In this document: piece after piece, positions 1-9,280 of the stretch | How the letters are laid out: every line of letters begins with the position of its first letter | Position numbering within the stretch: position 1 is the stretch's first letter | DNA from: Edaphobacter flagellatus | Lineage (GTDB): Bacteria; Acidobacteriota; Terriglobia; Terriglobales; Acidobacteriaceae | Length of the DNA stretch: 64,000 nucleotides | Direction of reading: 5' to 3' | Assembly (NCBI RefSeq): GCF_025264665.1 | Contig: NZ_CP073697.1 | Coordinates: forward strand, 1,240,001-1,304,000 | The notes under the pieces: model-generated | What the model saw: the letters and a program-made list of their open reading frames with translations, nothing else | Told to the model about the DNA's origin: nothing | Databases searched by the model: none | Made by a program: the position numbers and the translations under genes

Positions 1-120
1 CCAAGAGAGTCTGCAATTCTGAAATGACGATTGGTAAATTTCATTTGCCCGTCATGATTGTTGCGTGTGTCTCTCCGTGCCGTGCATCGCTGGCGGTCAA
101 ACTCGGGCCCAGGTCGTAGG

Positions 121-1191
121 TTGAAGCTTAAAAAGCGTTACTACATCATGTTTGTCAGCCGGGATGATGATGGCAACATCAGCAAGGTTCCCGTGCCGCT
201 GCATTATGCGTACATCTTTGTCGCCGCTGCAGCCATCGGCATGTTCACCATCACCGGGCTGGCCGGATCGTACTCGCGGATGCTCATCAAGACCGCTCGC
301 TTTAATCAGCTTCGCCAGGACCACAATGCTCTCCAGAAGGACTACGCGCATCTCGAAGAGGCAGCGCGCGAAAAAGATATTCAGGCCGCTTCCCTTGGCT
401 CGCTGGCGAACGAAGTCTCCGCTCTGTACGGACTGACCGCCAGCAAACTGGCTATCCCCGTAGGCCGTCTGACTGGCAAATCGAGCAAGGCGCACGCCCA
501 GGCCGTAGCCGAAGCCGTCGAGAACACCCCGCTTGCCGAAACAGCCAGCCTGACCGACGACAGCTACTACAAATCGGTCGACGCTTTCTATTCACTGCGC
601 AATCAGGCACTGAACGGCACCGTGACTCGCACGTTGAACGGCCTGAACCGGCCCACCTTCGGCTCTGCCAGCATCTTCGGCGGCCTGTCGCTGGGAGAAG
701 ACGCCGCTGCGTACGCACCCAATCTCTGGCCCGTCATGGGCCCCATCACCAGCAGCTTCGGCCAGCGTGAAGATCCCGTTCTCGGCAACGGCGAGGGCGA
801 GTTCCATAAAGGCCTGGACATCTCCGCCGCCAATGGCACACCCGTCCGCGCAACCGCCGACGGCGTTGTCAAGACCGCACAGATGGAGAACGGATACGGT
901 CGCGCCGTCGTCCTCGATCACGGCCACGGCGTGGAAACACTCTACGGCCACATGTCCGGCTTTGCCGTCATGACCGGTCAAACCGTCGTTCGCGGACAGG
1001 TCATCGGCTATGTCGGACACAGCGGCCGCGTCACCGGCTCGCACCTCCACTACGAGGTACGCATCCGCAACACACCGGTCAACCCGCATAAATACCTGCG
1101 CGTCACGCTCGCCGAGCTCGGCTCCGAGGCCCCAACCCTGGCCGAATCTCCCGCCGGAGCAGCAACAAAGCCCACCGTAGCGGCAAAGTAG
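121..1191 (+). CDS. M23 family membrane-anchored peptidoglycan metallopeptidase
   Basis: Predicted LytM-type endopeptidase acting on peptidoglycan in the periplasm. From a TTG at 121 it has 356 residues: a basic start (MKLKKRYYIMFVSRDD), one transmembrane segment at about 29-50, a charged probable coiled coil at about 55-95, a Ser/Ala-rich linker, and an M23 domain at about 205-320. The zinc ligands appear intact: H229 and D233 in HKGLD, and H308/H310 in HLHYE, so it should be catalytic rather than an EnvC-like activator. An upstream in-frame TTG at 58 would add an Arg-rich stretch with no family resemblance, so I prefer 121 although its ribosome site is weak. The substrate bond is not determined by sequence. 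Confidence 0.88.
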   Translation: MKLKKRYYIMFVSRDDDGNISKVPVPLHYAYIFVAAAAIGMFTITGLAGSYSRMLIKTARFNQLRQDHNALQKDYAHLEEAAREKDIQAASLGSLANEVSALYGLTASKLAIPVGRLTGKSSKAHAQAVAEAVENTPLAETASLTDDSYYKSVDAFYSLRNQALNGTVTRTLNGLNRPTFGSASIFGGLSLGEDAAAYAPNLWPVMGPITSSFGQREDPVLGNGEGEFHKGLDISAANGTPVRATADGVVKTAQMENGYGRAVVLDHGHGVETLYGHMSGFAVMTGQTVVRGQVIGYVGHSGRVTGSHLHYEVRIRNTPVNPHKYLRVTLAELGSEAPTLAESPAGAATKPTVAAK

Positions 1192-1213
1192 CCTCCACTA
1201 CTCCCTGAAAACA

Positions 1214-1250
1214 AGGAAGGCCGCGCACATCTTGCGCGGCCTTCCTCTTT
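1214..1250. terminator. Bidirectional intrinsic terminator
   Basis: A perfect 14-bp stem (1214-1227 with 1233-1246) around a 5-nt loop, followed by CTTT on the plus strand and preceded by an A-rich stretch that gives T residues on the minus strand. It lies between the convergent M23 and phosphodiesterase genes and can serve both. Confidence 0.85.
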
Positions 1251-1262
1251 CGAATCCCGTTC

Positions 1263-2519
1263 CTACCGCCGCGCCACCCGCAGCACCTTCTTATTCCCAT
1301 CATTCTTTGCCGGCTTCAGTCCCAGAATCCCGCAAACAAAGTCATACACATTCACATTCCTAAATGAAGCCAGCTTTACCCCAGGCTTAATATCCGGGCC
1401 TTCTGCAAAGAAGATCGCCTTCATCTCCGGCACACGCGCCGGATCATAGCCATGGCCGCCGAGGTTCTTGATCTCCTCCGTCTTGGCGTTTGCCTCCAGC
1501 GGATACAGCCCCATCGGCACCACCACCGGATCGCCCTCACGCGGATTCGCATTGAAGTCCAGCGGCTTCGGAACATCCTTCAACCGGTATACAGCAAACC
1601 GTGGATCGTTCAGCGCCTTCAGCCCGTTATAGATGCGCTGCTTCTCGGCCTCGTCCTTCGGATAGATATTCTGCCCCGCCGTCTTCGCATCTTTCAGGTC
1701 CACCAGCTTCGCGATGGAGATCCACTTGCGATCGGCAAACTTCACCATACCGTGATCGGCGACGACAATCATATCGACCGCCAGCCCCGTGGCTTTCAAC
1801 CGGTCTTCCAGCTCTCCCATCAACGCGTCCAGATGATGCACCGCATCGCGACATTCGTCCGAGTCCGGTCCAAAATCATGTCCGGCGTGGTCCACGTTTG
1901 AGTAGTAAAGCGTAATCAGATGCGGACGTTCGGCCTCTGCCAGCGACAACCACGCGATAACCTGATCAATCCGCTTCTCATCGTCGAACTTGTCGTCAAA
2001 CGGTACCCAGTAGCTCGGACGCTTCCCCGCAATCTTCGCATTCGAAGCCACCCAGAACATCGACGCCGAACGCATCTTGTTACGCTCCGCCAGCGACCAC
2101 AGCGGAACACCGCCATACCAGTCACTGTTATCCGTAATTTTCGCGTCCTTGTAGTAGTACCGCGCATAATCATGGGCCGGATCGAGAAACTCGTTGTCCA
2201 CAATCCCATGGTGCTCCGGGTAAAGTCCCGTCACCAATGTGTAGTGATTCGGAAAGGTGAGCGACGGATAACTCGGAATCATCCCCTCCGGCGCGCTCGC
2301 TCCCTCGTCTGCCATTTTCAGCAAATGCGGAGCGCCCCACTTCGTCGGATAATCCCACCGAAAACCATCCAGCGAGACCAGCACAACATAGTGCGCCTTC
2401 CGCGTCTTCGCCGAATTCAGCGCATTCTTCTCATGGACAACCGGCGCGAGATCTACCGCCGCAGCGCTCGCCGTCAGCGCCGCGAATGCCACACACAACT
2501 TCAGCCATCGCCTCATCAT
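1263..2519 (-). CDS. Exported type I phosphodiesterase/nucleotide pyrophosphatase (alkaline phosphatase superfamily)
   Basis: Predicted secreted phosphodiesterase of the ectonucleotide pyrophosphatase/phosphodiesterase family, hydrolysing phosphodiester or pyrophosphate bonds with two bound metals. The start at 2519 puts a signal peptide (MMRRWLKLCVAFAALTASA) at the N-terminus; the 23 residues further upstream look non-coding. Visible active-site elements are D51 in SLDGF, the probable nucleophile T88 in PSLTFPNH, the metal motif NVDHAGHDFGP, VADHG, and a late GGHGYD. Length (about 418 residues) fits bacterial NPPs. It lies downstream of homoserine dehydrogenase on the same strand, 46 bases on, with no functional link evident. 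The natural substrate cannot be read from sequence. Confidence 0.85.
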   Translation of the reverse strand: MMRRWLKLCVAFAALTASAAAVDLAPVVHEKNALNSAKTRKAHYVVLVSLDGFRWDYPTKWGAPHLLKMADEGASAPEGMIPSYPSLTFPNHYTLVTGLYPEHHGIVDNEFLDPAHDYARYYYKDAKITDNSDWYGGVPLWSLAERNKMRSASMFWVASNAKIAGKRPSYWVPFDDKFDDEKRIDQVIAWLSLAEAERPHLITLYYSNVDHAGHDFGPDSDECRDAVHHLDALMGELEDRLKATGLAVDMIVVADHGMVKFADRKWISIAKLVDLKDAKTAGQNIYPKDEAEKQRIYNGLKALNDPRFAVYRLKDVPKPLDFNANPREGDPVVVPMGLYPLEANAKTEEIKNLGGHGYDPARVPEMKAIFFAEGPDIKPGVKLASFRNVNVYDFVCGILGLKPAKNDGNKKVLRVARR

Positions 2520-2565
2520 CGGCCTCGAATAATGGATAGATTCATCTGTTTCGCGGGCCCGGCAA

Positions 2566-3864
2566 CTATTCTTTGTCATCCGGCACAAGAATCTGCAATG
2601 TCAACGGCTTCTCCAGCATACAATCCAGCTTCGCAATCGACTTGATCGCGCGCTCGATCGTATCGGTGGAACACGGCTCCGTCGTCACCACAAACGGCAG
2701 CCTGTGCTTCGGATAGCCGGGCCGCTGCAACAGCGAATCGATGTTCGCGCCCACCTTCGCCAGCGCCCCTGCAATCGACGAGACGATGCCCGGCTTGTCA
2801 TCCACAACAAACCGCAGATAGTGCGGAGCCATAAACTCTCCCGTCACCTGCCGCTTGCGAACCGGATGCTCCGCCGCCTTTGCGCCCTGCGCCACCGCCA
2901 GCAGGTCCGAGACGACCGCCACTGCCGTAGGCTCGCCGCCCGCGCCATGGCCCGAGAACACCACATCGCCGCCATACTTGCCGCTGGTCACCACCATATT
3001 CTGCGTCCCATGCGACCACGCAATTGGAAAACTCAACGGCACCAGCATCGGAGCCACACGCGCCCGCACCAGCGAACCATCCACCTGCGCTCGCGAGACC
3101 TGGCGAATCGTGCAGTTCAACTCCTTCGCATAAACGAAGTCGATCGCCTCAACCGTCGAAATCGTCTGGGTCGTCACCTCATCCGGATTCAGGTCAGCCC
3201 CCAGCGCAATGCGCGAAAGAATGCAGAGCTTCGCGCGCGCATCGTAGCCATCCACATCCGCCGATGGATTCGCCTCCGCATAGCCTAGCTCCTGTGCGTC
3301 CTTCAGCACCGTGGCATACTCCGCACCACTCTCCATGCGGCTCAAAATATAGTTGCACGTGCCGTTCACAATCCCGCTCAGACGAACGATCCTGTCGCCG
3401 CCCAGGCCCTGCTTGATCCCCGGGATCACTGGAACGCCTCCGGCAACCGCCGCGCCGTACACCAGCTGAACGCCATGCTGCGCGGCCAGCTTCTTCAAAC
3501 TCACGCCGCGATACGCAATCAACTGCTTGTTCGCCGTAACCACGTGCTTGCCTGACGACAATGCCTTCTTCAGCCAGCCCTCAATCGGATTCAGGCCGCC
3601 GATCAGCTCGATCACCACATCCACATTGGACTTCAGCACATCGTCGATGTTCTCTGTCCACACCGCGCCTGATGGAACGAACTTCGCCGCAGGTGACTCT
3701 TTCTTGCGCGCCACATTGCGGTTATAGATATGCGTCACGGCAACGTTCGGAAACTTCGATTCCGCCAGCACCTTCGCCACCGAGCTGCCCACCGTGCCGA
3801 AGCCCAGCAGAGCAACCTTCACTACGCCATCTTTCTTCTTCGCCGCAACCTTCTTTGTCGCCAT
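2566..3864 (-). CDS. hom: Homoserine dehydrogenase
   Basis: Reduces L-aspartate semialdehyde to L-homoserine with NAD(P)H, the branch point to threonine, methionine and isoleucine. The 432-residue protein has a Lys-rich lead (MATKKVAAKKKDG), a Rossmann motif GFGTVGSS near residue 20, the catalytic homoserine dehydrogenase domain (VTANKQL, GIVNGTCNYIL, EANPSADVDGYDA) and a C-terminal ACT domain from about 350 (LRFVVDDKPGIVSSIAG), which in this family senses threonine. The start at 3864 is chosen because the 58 residues upstream in frame overlap the deaminase gene and resemble nothing. It begins 19 bases after the deaminase stop, so the two probably form one transcript. It could supply precursor for the ilv pathway encoded at 54-61 kb. 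Confidence 0.95.
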   Translation of the reverse strand: MATKKVAAKKKDGVVKVALLGFGTVGSSVAKVLAESKFPNVAVTHIYNRNVARKKESPAAKFVPSGAVWTENIDDVLKSNVDVVIELIGGLNPIEGWLKKALSSGKHVVTANKQLIAYRGVSLKKLAAQHGVQLVYGAAVAGGVPVIPGIKQGLGGDRIVRLSGIVNGTCNYILSRMESGAEYATVLKDAQELGYAEANPSADVDGYDARAKLCILSRIALGADLNPDEVTTQTISTVEAIDFVYAKELNCTIRQVSRAQVDGSLVRARVAPMLVPLSFPIAWSHGTQNMVVTSGKYGGDVVFSGHGAGGEPTAVAVVSDLLAVAQGAKAAEHPVRKRQVTGEFMAPHYLRFVVDDKPGIVSSIAGALAKVGANIDSLLQRPGYPKHRLPFVVTTEPCSTDTIERAIKSIAKLDCMLEKPLTLQILVPDDKE

Positions 3865-3883
3865 CGTCCTCGCCTGTTCTTCG

Positions 3884-4357
3884 TCAGTAGTCCACACGCG
3901 CGGTATACCTGCGCCACGCATCAAAGCTGTCATTGCCACGCTCGGCCAGCAGACGCTCCTCAGGAATCGTCCGCGCGCCAATCTCCTTGCGCAGCTCTTC
4001 GTACAAAAACGCGTCGTCGAACCCTGCCGCCGCCGCATCGCCCGCCGTGGCGCTATAGAAAATCCCTTCCATACGCGACCAGTAGATCGCCGCCAGGCAC
4101 ATCGGACACGGCTCGCAGCTCGTATACATCACGCAGCCCGGCAGCGAGAACTCGCCCAGCTCCTTGCAGGCACTGCGAATCGCCACCACCTCGGCGTGTG
4201 CCGTCGGATCATTCGTTGCCGTCACCGTGTTTACACCGGTGGCAATCACCTTACCGTCGCGCACAATCACAGCGCCAAACGGGCCACCGCGCCCCGAGGT
4301 CACATTCTCTTTAGCAAGCTCGATGGCCTGCTTCATAAACTCTGAATTACTCTGCAT
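3884..4357 (-). CDS. Nucleoside/guanine deaminase (cytidine deaminase superfamily)
   Basis: Zinc-dependent deaminase most like bacterial guanine deaminase GuaD, converting guanine to xanthine. The 157-residue protein carries the zinc motif HAE (PTAHAEVVAIR) with the proton-shuttling Glu, and PCPMC (SCEPCPMCLAAIYWS), plus the GGPFGAVIV substrate loop. Its C-terminal ending in YTARVDY fits GuaD rather than the tRNA deaminase TadA. The ATG at 4357 has an AGGAA site 10 bases upstream; a TTG at 4375 adds six residues and lacks a well-spaced site. It probably shares a transcript with hom. Another purine or pterin deaminase activity is possible. Confidence 0.85.
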   Translation of the reverse strand: MQSNSEFMKQAIELAKENVTSGRGGPFGAVIVRDGKVIATGVNTVTATNDPTAHAEVVAIRSACKELGEFSLPGCVMYTSCEPCPMCLAAIYWSRMEGIFYSATAGDAAAAGFDDAFLYEELRKEIGARTIPEERLLAERGNDSFDAWRRYTARVDY

Positions 4358-4540
4358 GCTGTTTGGTTCCTGCAAGCCTCACCGTTCTCACAAAAGAGGT
4401 CTAAAGAGGCGCTGACACGCTCGATTATTTCATACCGCGCACTCCCATCTGTTGACGCAGACGGCCCACTACAACCCTCGGGTATAGCCTCATCCACAAG
4501 AGCTGCGCTAACCTCTTTACAGCTTCAAGCATCAGCCCGC

Positions 4541-5917
4541 ATGGCCATCGAGTCCATCAATCCCGCAACCGGCAAGCTGATCCGCAGCTTCGACACGCTC
4601 AGCGAAGAAGCCATCGCCGAAAAGATCGCTCTGGCCCACGCCGCCTTTCGCGCCTACGCAGCCGTCCCGCTCGAGCACCGCGCCCTCTGCATGCGCAAGC
4701 TCGCCTCCCTCCTCGACGAAGAAACCGACGATCTCGCCAAGACAATCACACTCGAGATGGGCAAACCCATTCACGCCTCACGGCAGGAGATCGCCAAGTG
4801 CGCCCTCGCCTGCCGATACTACGCCGACAACGCCGCGCGCATCCTCGCCTCCGAACCCATCCCCACCGAAAATCAGACCTATGTTCGCTGGGACCCGCTC
4901 GGCATCATCCTCGCCATCATGCCCTGGAACTTTCCCTTCTGGCAGGTCTTCCGCTTCCTCGCGCCCGCACTGATGGCCGGAAACGTCGGCCTGCTGAAGC
5001 ACGCATCGAACGTACCGCAGTGTGCACTTGCGATCGAATCGCTTGCGCGTCGCGCGGGCTTCCCCCGCGGCACCTTCCAGACCTTGCTCATCGAATCGCG
5101 CCAGGTCGAGCACGTGCTCGGCGACGAGCGCATCGCCGCCGTCACCCTCACCGGCTCCGAACCAGCCGGACGCGCCGTCGCCGCACAGGCCGGCTGGCTC
5201 ATCAAAAAATCTGTCTTAGAACTCGGCGGCTCCGATCCCTTCATTGTCATGCCCTCTGCCGATATCGCCACAGCCATCGAGACCGCCGTGCGCGCACGCC
5301 TCGTCAACAGCGGCCAGTCCTGCATCGCGGCCAAGCGCTTCATCGTTCACGAGTCCATCTACCAGGAGTTCGAATCCGGCTTCGTCGCCGGCATGGAGGC
5401 CATGAAGATCGGCGACCCCATGAAGGAGACCACCGACGTCGGCCCGCTCGCCACCGCAAAAATCGCCGACGAGCTCGAAGCCCAGGTTAAGGCTGCGACC
5501 AAAGCAGGCGCGCGCGTCCTCAGCGGCGGAGAACGCATGCTCGGCGATGGCAATTACTTCGAGCCCACCGTCCTCGTCAACGTCCCCCGTACCAGCTCCA
5601 TTTATAAAGAAGAGCTCTTCGGCCCCGTTGCCATGCTCTTCAAAGTCGCTTCGCTCGATGAGGCCATCGAGATCGCCAACGACTCCCCCTTCGGCCTCGC
5701 CGCCTCTGCATGGACACGCGATCCCGCCGAGCAGCAGCGTCTCATCGCCGAGCTCGAGAGCGGAGCCGTCTTCGTCAACGCCATGGTCGCCAGCGACCCA
5801 CGCCTCCCCTTCGGTGGCATCAAACACTCCGGCTACGGCCGCGAGCTCTCCGCCGCCGGTATGCGCGAGTTCCTTAACGCGAAGACGGTGCTGTTGTCAG
5901 CACCGCGCTCCATCTGA
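4541..5917 (+). CDS. NAD(P)-dependent aldehyde dehydrogenase, succinate-semialdehyde type
   Basis: Cytosolic aldehyde dehydrogenase oxidising an aldehyde, probably succinate semialdehyde, to the acid. The 458-residue protein begins AIESINPATGKLI and shows the family landmarks: MPWNFPFWQ, the LTGSEPAG nucleotide-binding turn, E227 in LELGGSDPF, the catalytic C261 in SGQSCIAAKRF, and the C-terminal PFGGIKHSGYGRE. The N-terminus and the SGQSCIAAKR context match the Sad/GabD2 subgroup. It stands alone, diverging from the deaminase-hom unit. A TATAGC element near 4484 could be its -10. Aldehyde specificity is inference from subfamily resemblance. Confidence 0.88.
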   Translation: MAIESINPATGKLIRSFDTLSEEAIAEKIALAHAAFRAYAAVPLEHRALCMRKLASLLDEETDDLAKTITLEMGKPIHASRQEIAKCALACRYYADNAARILASEPIPTENQTYVRWDPLGIILAIMPWNFPFWQVFRFLAPALMAGNVGLLKHASNVPQCALAIESLARRAGFPRGTFQTLLIESRQVEHVLGDERIAAVTLTGSEPAGRAVAAQAGWLIKKSVLELGGSDPFIVMPSADIATAIETAVRARLVNSGQSCIAAKRFIVHESIYQEFESGFVAGMEAMKIGDPMKETTDVGPLATAKIADELEAQVKAATKAGARVLSGGERMLGDGNYFEPTVLVNVPRTSSIYKEELFGPVAMLFKVASLDEAIEIANDSPFGLAASAWTRDPAEQQRLIAELESGAVFVNAMVASDPRLPFGGIKHSGYGRELSAAGMREFLNAKTVLLSAPRSI

Positions 5918-5945
5918 ATATTTCGTTTAGAAAATTCGCTTCGAA

Positions 5946-5978
5946 CGTGTCATTCCGAGCGAAACGAAGAACCGCATT
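5946..5978 (+). repeat. Dispersed GTCATTCCGAGCGAA-type intergenic repeat, copy 1
   Basis: GTCATTCCGAGCGAAACGAA lies just after the aldehyde dehydrogenase. Related versions recur at 12656, 14153, 14206 and, inverted, 28832, always between genes. Confidence 0.6.
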
Positions 5979-6022
5979 TCGTGTCCCAGCCACAGAAGCC
6001 GTTGCCCCATATCTGGCGCAAC

Positions 6023-7288
6023 CTAGTGCGAACCCAGCGTCGTATTCGCCGCCTGCGTCGCACTCGGCTTGAAGTAGCTCTTATCCCAAAGCGCACGGTA
6101 GAACTGCCCCGTCAGCTCCGCAGCCTTCGGCCCAAAGGTAGGACGCCCACCCTCAAGAAAGAAGACTGAAACCAGCCGCCCCTTCGGCGTATCGGCGTAC
6201 GAACCGAACCATCCAAAGCGCGTCCCATTATTCGAGCACGTCCCCGTCTTGCCCATCACCGGGAACTCATTGAAGTTCGCTCGCAGCGTGCGTGCCGTGC
6301 CATACATCACCGCACCCTGCATCCCGTCCAGAATCTCGGGGATCAGCGGAGCGATGTTCAGCTGCCGCTTCACGCGCGGCTGAAAGCTCGCAATATCGAT
6401 CTCATTCTCAGGATGCTGCAGGTAGTAAAGCGTTCCGCCGTTCGCAATCGCAGAAACCAGCGCACCCAGCTGCAGCGGTGTCATCGACACGCTCTCACCA
6501 AACGAGCACATGCGCCCCACTCCGCCCAGCTTCGCCGGGAGCTCTTCATCCGGATAGATTCCCAGCTGCTCACCCTGAATGTGATATCCAGCCAGCTCAC
6601 CCAGGCCAAACTCATTCGCATAATGCTTCACGCGCTCAAAACCAAGCGAGCGACCCAGCGTTTCAAAATAAGCATTGTTCGAGTGGGCCAGCGCATCCGT
6701 CATCGTCATCGTGTACCGGCCGCCAAGATTCACCGGCGTGTCCTTCTTCACGATGCCCTCTTCCAGGGCCGCCAACGCAACCGTCAACTTGATCGTCGAG
6801 CAGGGCTCCGCGCCGCGCGACAACGCCAGCTTCTGGTTCACCATCGCCAAAATGCGTCCCGATGCCGGATCGATTACCACCGCTGTGCCGTTCATATTGC
6901 CCAGCGCCTCGATGGCGGCCTGACGCACCATCGGATCTTCGCCCTCGGTGACATCACCCAGCGTTAGATTGTCGGTAAAAGAATTCGCCGAGAAGTGTTC
7001 GTAATACCGCGTCCGCCGAACCGCCAGCTTCGCACGAGCCCCACGCCCACGCTTTCCGGCAACCACCTTCGTCGAGCCTTTCGTCGAGGCAACCGCCTTA
7101 CCCTTCGACTTCGCGTTCCGGGCAGAAGCCTTCGAGACACGCGACTTGCCGCTCACCGCAGCATGCGTCGTCCCCGACGAATGATGCTTTACGCTACGCG
7201 ACGACGTCATCGCCGTCGCCTCCATCCCAGAACCCACTACCAGGCCCAAAAGGATTACGCCAAAGACTCTGACCCAATGCAACACCAA
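6023..7288 (-). CDS. Penicillin-binding transpeptidase-domain protein downstream of ftsZ
   Basis: Exported serine transpeptidase-fold protein of 421 residues. It has an N-terminal hydrophobic signal or anchor (VFGVILLGLVVGSGM), a basic Ser/Lys/Arg-rich linker at about 30-90, and a transpeptidase domain with all three active-site motifs: S164-T-I-K167, S203-N-N205 and K347-T-G349. It lacks the N-terminal PBP dimerisation domain and the PASTA domains of FtsI, so it is a stand-alone transpeptidase or a carboxypeptidase/beta-lactamase-like relative. It follows ftsZ by 150 bases on the same strand and appears to close the dcw cluster, which suggests a role in division or wall remodelling (inference). 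Its substrate is unknown. Confidence 0.85.
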   Translation of the reverse strand: MVLHWVRVFGVILLGLVVGSGMEATAMTSSRSVKHHSSGTTHAAVSGKSRVSKASARNAKSKGKAVASTKGSTKVVAGKRGRGARAKLAVRRTRYYEHFSANSFTDNLTLGDVTEGEDPMVRQAAIEALGNMNGTAVVIDPASGRILAMVNQKLALSRGAEPCSTIKLTVALAALEEGIVKKDTPVNLGGRYTMTMTDALAHSNNAYFETLGRSLGFERVKHYANEFGLGELAGYHIQGEQLGIYPDEELPAKLGGVGRMCSFGESVSMTPLQLGALVSAIANGGTLYYLQHPENEIDIASFQPRVKRQLNIAPLIPEILDGMQGAVMYGTARTLRANFNEFPVMGKTGTCSNNGTRFGWFGSYADTPKGRLVSVFFLEGGRPTFGPKAAELTGQFYRALWDKSYFKPSATQAANTTLGSH

Positions 7289-7438
7289 AGGCGACCCCTC
7301 TTCCTACATCCACTATTAAAACGAAGTGAGCAACTATGTTGCCATCAATCCACGGCCAGCATTAGAAGACACTCTTTATTCCACTGCAGCATTCCCCCGG
7401 GGGAAATACATCTTTCGCTCCATATTTAGATGGAGTCA

Positions 7439-8887
7439 TCAATGTCCGCGTCGCAGAAATGCTGGAATATCAAGCTCATCCGGCTCATTCGCATCCGCCG
7501 GAAGCGCTGCTGCCGCTCCTCCGTACTGAGCGCGCACCCCCACCTCCGCAGCCGGGGCTTCCGTATGGACGCTCTCCGCAGGTTGAACGTAAGCCGTCTC
7601 CCGAACTCCCGTCTCCAGCCGAACTGCCTCTTCTGGAATGGAATACGCCGGCATCGCCCGCTCCTGTGTGGTGCGGAAGAAATCATCGTCGAACACCGAA
7701 GCTGGAACTGCGCGAAGCTCCGGCTCACGGTCCGACTTTTCCTGTAGCTCAGACGCTGACGGCAAAGCCTCCACGTCACTTGCAAACTTCGGCATCGAGG
7801 CCGTCGAGCGCGGTGTCGAAACCCGCGGCTCCACCACCGGCATCTCATACCGCATCGTCGGCAGCGTCGCCTCCGCCAGCATCCGCTCCCGCCGCGCCGG
7901 CATCTCCTGCTGCTTGAAACCCGTGGCGATCACCGTGATCTTCACGTCCTCGCCCATCGTCTCGTCCTGCACCGCGCCAAAGATGATATTCGCGTCCTCG
8001 TGCGCCGCATTCTGAATAATCGTCGAAGCCTCATTCACCTCGTTCAGCTTCAGGTTGCTCGAACCAGTAATGTTGATCAGGATGCCCTTCGCGCCATCAA
8101 TCGCACCCGACTCCAGCAGCGGCGAAGCCATAGCGGCCATCGCAGCCTCCACCGCGCGATTCTGTCCCGAGCGCACCGCTGTGCCCATCACCGCATAGCC
8201 CATGCCCGCCATCGTCGTCTTCACGTCTGCAAAGTCGCGGTTGATCACGCCAGGAATGGTAATGATGTCCGAGATACCCTGTACGCCCTGCCGCAACACA
8301 TCGTCCGCAATGCGGAAGCTCTCGAAGAAGCCCGCGTCCTTCGCCACCGCCAGCAACTTCTCGTTCGGAATCACAATCACCGTATCGACGGAATCCAGCA
8401 GTTCCTGCAATCCACGCTCGGCCTGCATCATGCGGCGCTTACCTTCGAAGCCGAAGGGCCGCGTCACCACCGCAACCGTCAACGCGCCCATCTCGCTCGC
8501 CAGCGAAGCAATCACCGGCGCCGCTCCCGTGCCTGTGCCTCCGCCCAGGCCAGCCGTGACAAACACCATGTCCGCGCCCTCAAGCGCCTCGATGATTTTG
8601 TCTGAATCCTCCAGCGCAGCGCGCCGTCCCACATCCGGATTCGCGCCCGCTCCCAGCCCGCTCGTCAGCTTCACGCCCAGCTGCAGCTTCACCGGAGCGT
8701 TCGATGTATTCAGCGCCTGCACATCCGTATTCGCCGCAATAAACTCGACGCCTTCCACTTTGGCCGCGATCATGCGGTTGACGGCGTTATTGCCTCCGCC
8801 GCCTACGCCAATGACCTTGATCCGCGCTCCATGCGGAACTTCATCGTGGTAGTGGATACGGATATCGTCATCAGGCAGATTCGGCAT
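7439..8887 (-). CDS. ftsZ: Cell division protein FtsZ
   Basis: Tubulin-like GTPase that polymerises into the Z ring at the division site. The 482-residue protein has the N-terminal GTPase core ([17 protein letters not shown], the tubulin signature [11 protein letters not shown], and NDFADVKT-like T7 region seen as [11 protein letters not shown]), a C-terminal core ending near residue 320, an extended Pro/Ser/Glu-rich linker of about 140 residues, and the conserved C-terminal peptide [13 protein letters not shown] that binds FtsA and other partners. An AAGGAG site lies 11 bases before the ATG at 8887. It is separated from ftsA by 934 bases containing a plus-strand gene, so it probably needs its own promoter, unlike the tight ftsQ-ftsA pair. 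Confidence 0.98.
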   Translation of the reverse strand: MPNLPDDDIRIHYHDEVPHGARIKVIGVGGGGNNAVNRMIAAKVEGVEFIAANTDVQALNTSNAPVKLQLGVKLTSGLGAGANPDVGRRAALEDSDKIIEALEGADMVFVTAGLGGGTGTGAAPVIASLASEMGALTVAVVTRPFGFEGKRRMMQAERGLQELLDSVDTVIVIPNEKLLAVAKDAGFFESFRIADDVLRQGVQGISDIITIPGVINRDFADVKTTMAGMGYAVMGTAVRSGQNRAVEAAMAAMASPLLESGAIDGAKGILINITGSSNLKLNEVNEASTIIQNAAHEDANIIFGAVQDETMGEDVKITVIATGFKQQEMPARRERMLAEATLPTMRYEMPVVEPRVSTPRSTASMPKFASDVEALPSASELQEKSDREPELRAVPASVFDDDFFRTTQERAMPAYSIPEEAVRLETGVRETAYVQPAESVHTEAPAAEVGVRAQYGGAAAALPADANEPDELDIPAFLRRGH

Positions 8888-9194
8888 GGAATGCAGTACT
8901 CCTTCGCGCGCGTCAACAGCAGCTCAGAAATAATTCTCACATCATCGACGCTCTGGATACACCCACGTTTTCCACCGCCCGTACCACGCGTGGTTCAACA
9001 TCCCCCGCAAGCAGCTTCTGTCTGCCTTATTTTCGAAGCAGCCTCACTGAGCGAGTGAGAAACCTTTTACAAACTTGTGATCCTTCTCACCGTGAAAGTC
9101 CGGGCCTTTTGTTCCATGTCGATCGGCGGGATGACTCGTTATAAAGCGGCCCAATCGAGAATCCCGAACGAGCTAATCGACCTCGCCGAGATTC
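8888..9194. other. ftsZ upstream region, no gene seen
   Basis: Over 300 bases between ftsZ and the promoter of the small plus-strand gene. It should contain the ftsZ promoter on the minus strand, but I could not pick a convincing -35/-10 pair. A 66-codon plus-strand frame (9077-9277) has no ribosome site and no protein-like character. Confidence 0.4.
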
Positions 9195-9223
9195 TTGACA
9201 TGCCACAAGTGCTCCATCATAGT
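9195..9223 (+). promoter_or_regulatory. Predicted sigma70-type promoter for the small secreted protein gene
   Basis: TTGACA (9195-9200), a 17-base spacer, and CATAGT (9218-9223). The -35 is a perfect consensus and the -10 matches four of six. Transcription would start near 9230, about 50 bases before the ATG at 9281. Confidence 0.6.
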
Positions 9224-9280
9224 GGACGCACTGAAATACTTCCGTATTTGTTGCACTTCACTTTCCGAAAAGGATAACCA

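Noticed and set aside
58..120. N-terminal extension of the M23 protein from a TTG at 58
   Set aside because: The added residues are Arg/Ser-rich and do not match the start typical of the family; the TTG at 121 gives the expected MKLKKRYYI start.
9077..9277. A 66-codon plus-strand frame before the small secreted gene
   Set aside because: No ribosome site, no signal or domain, and it overlaps the promoter assigned to the next gene.
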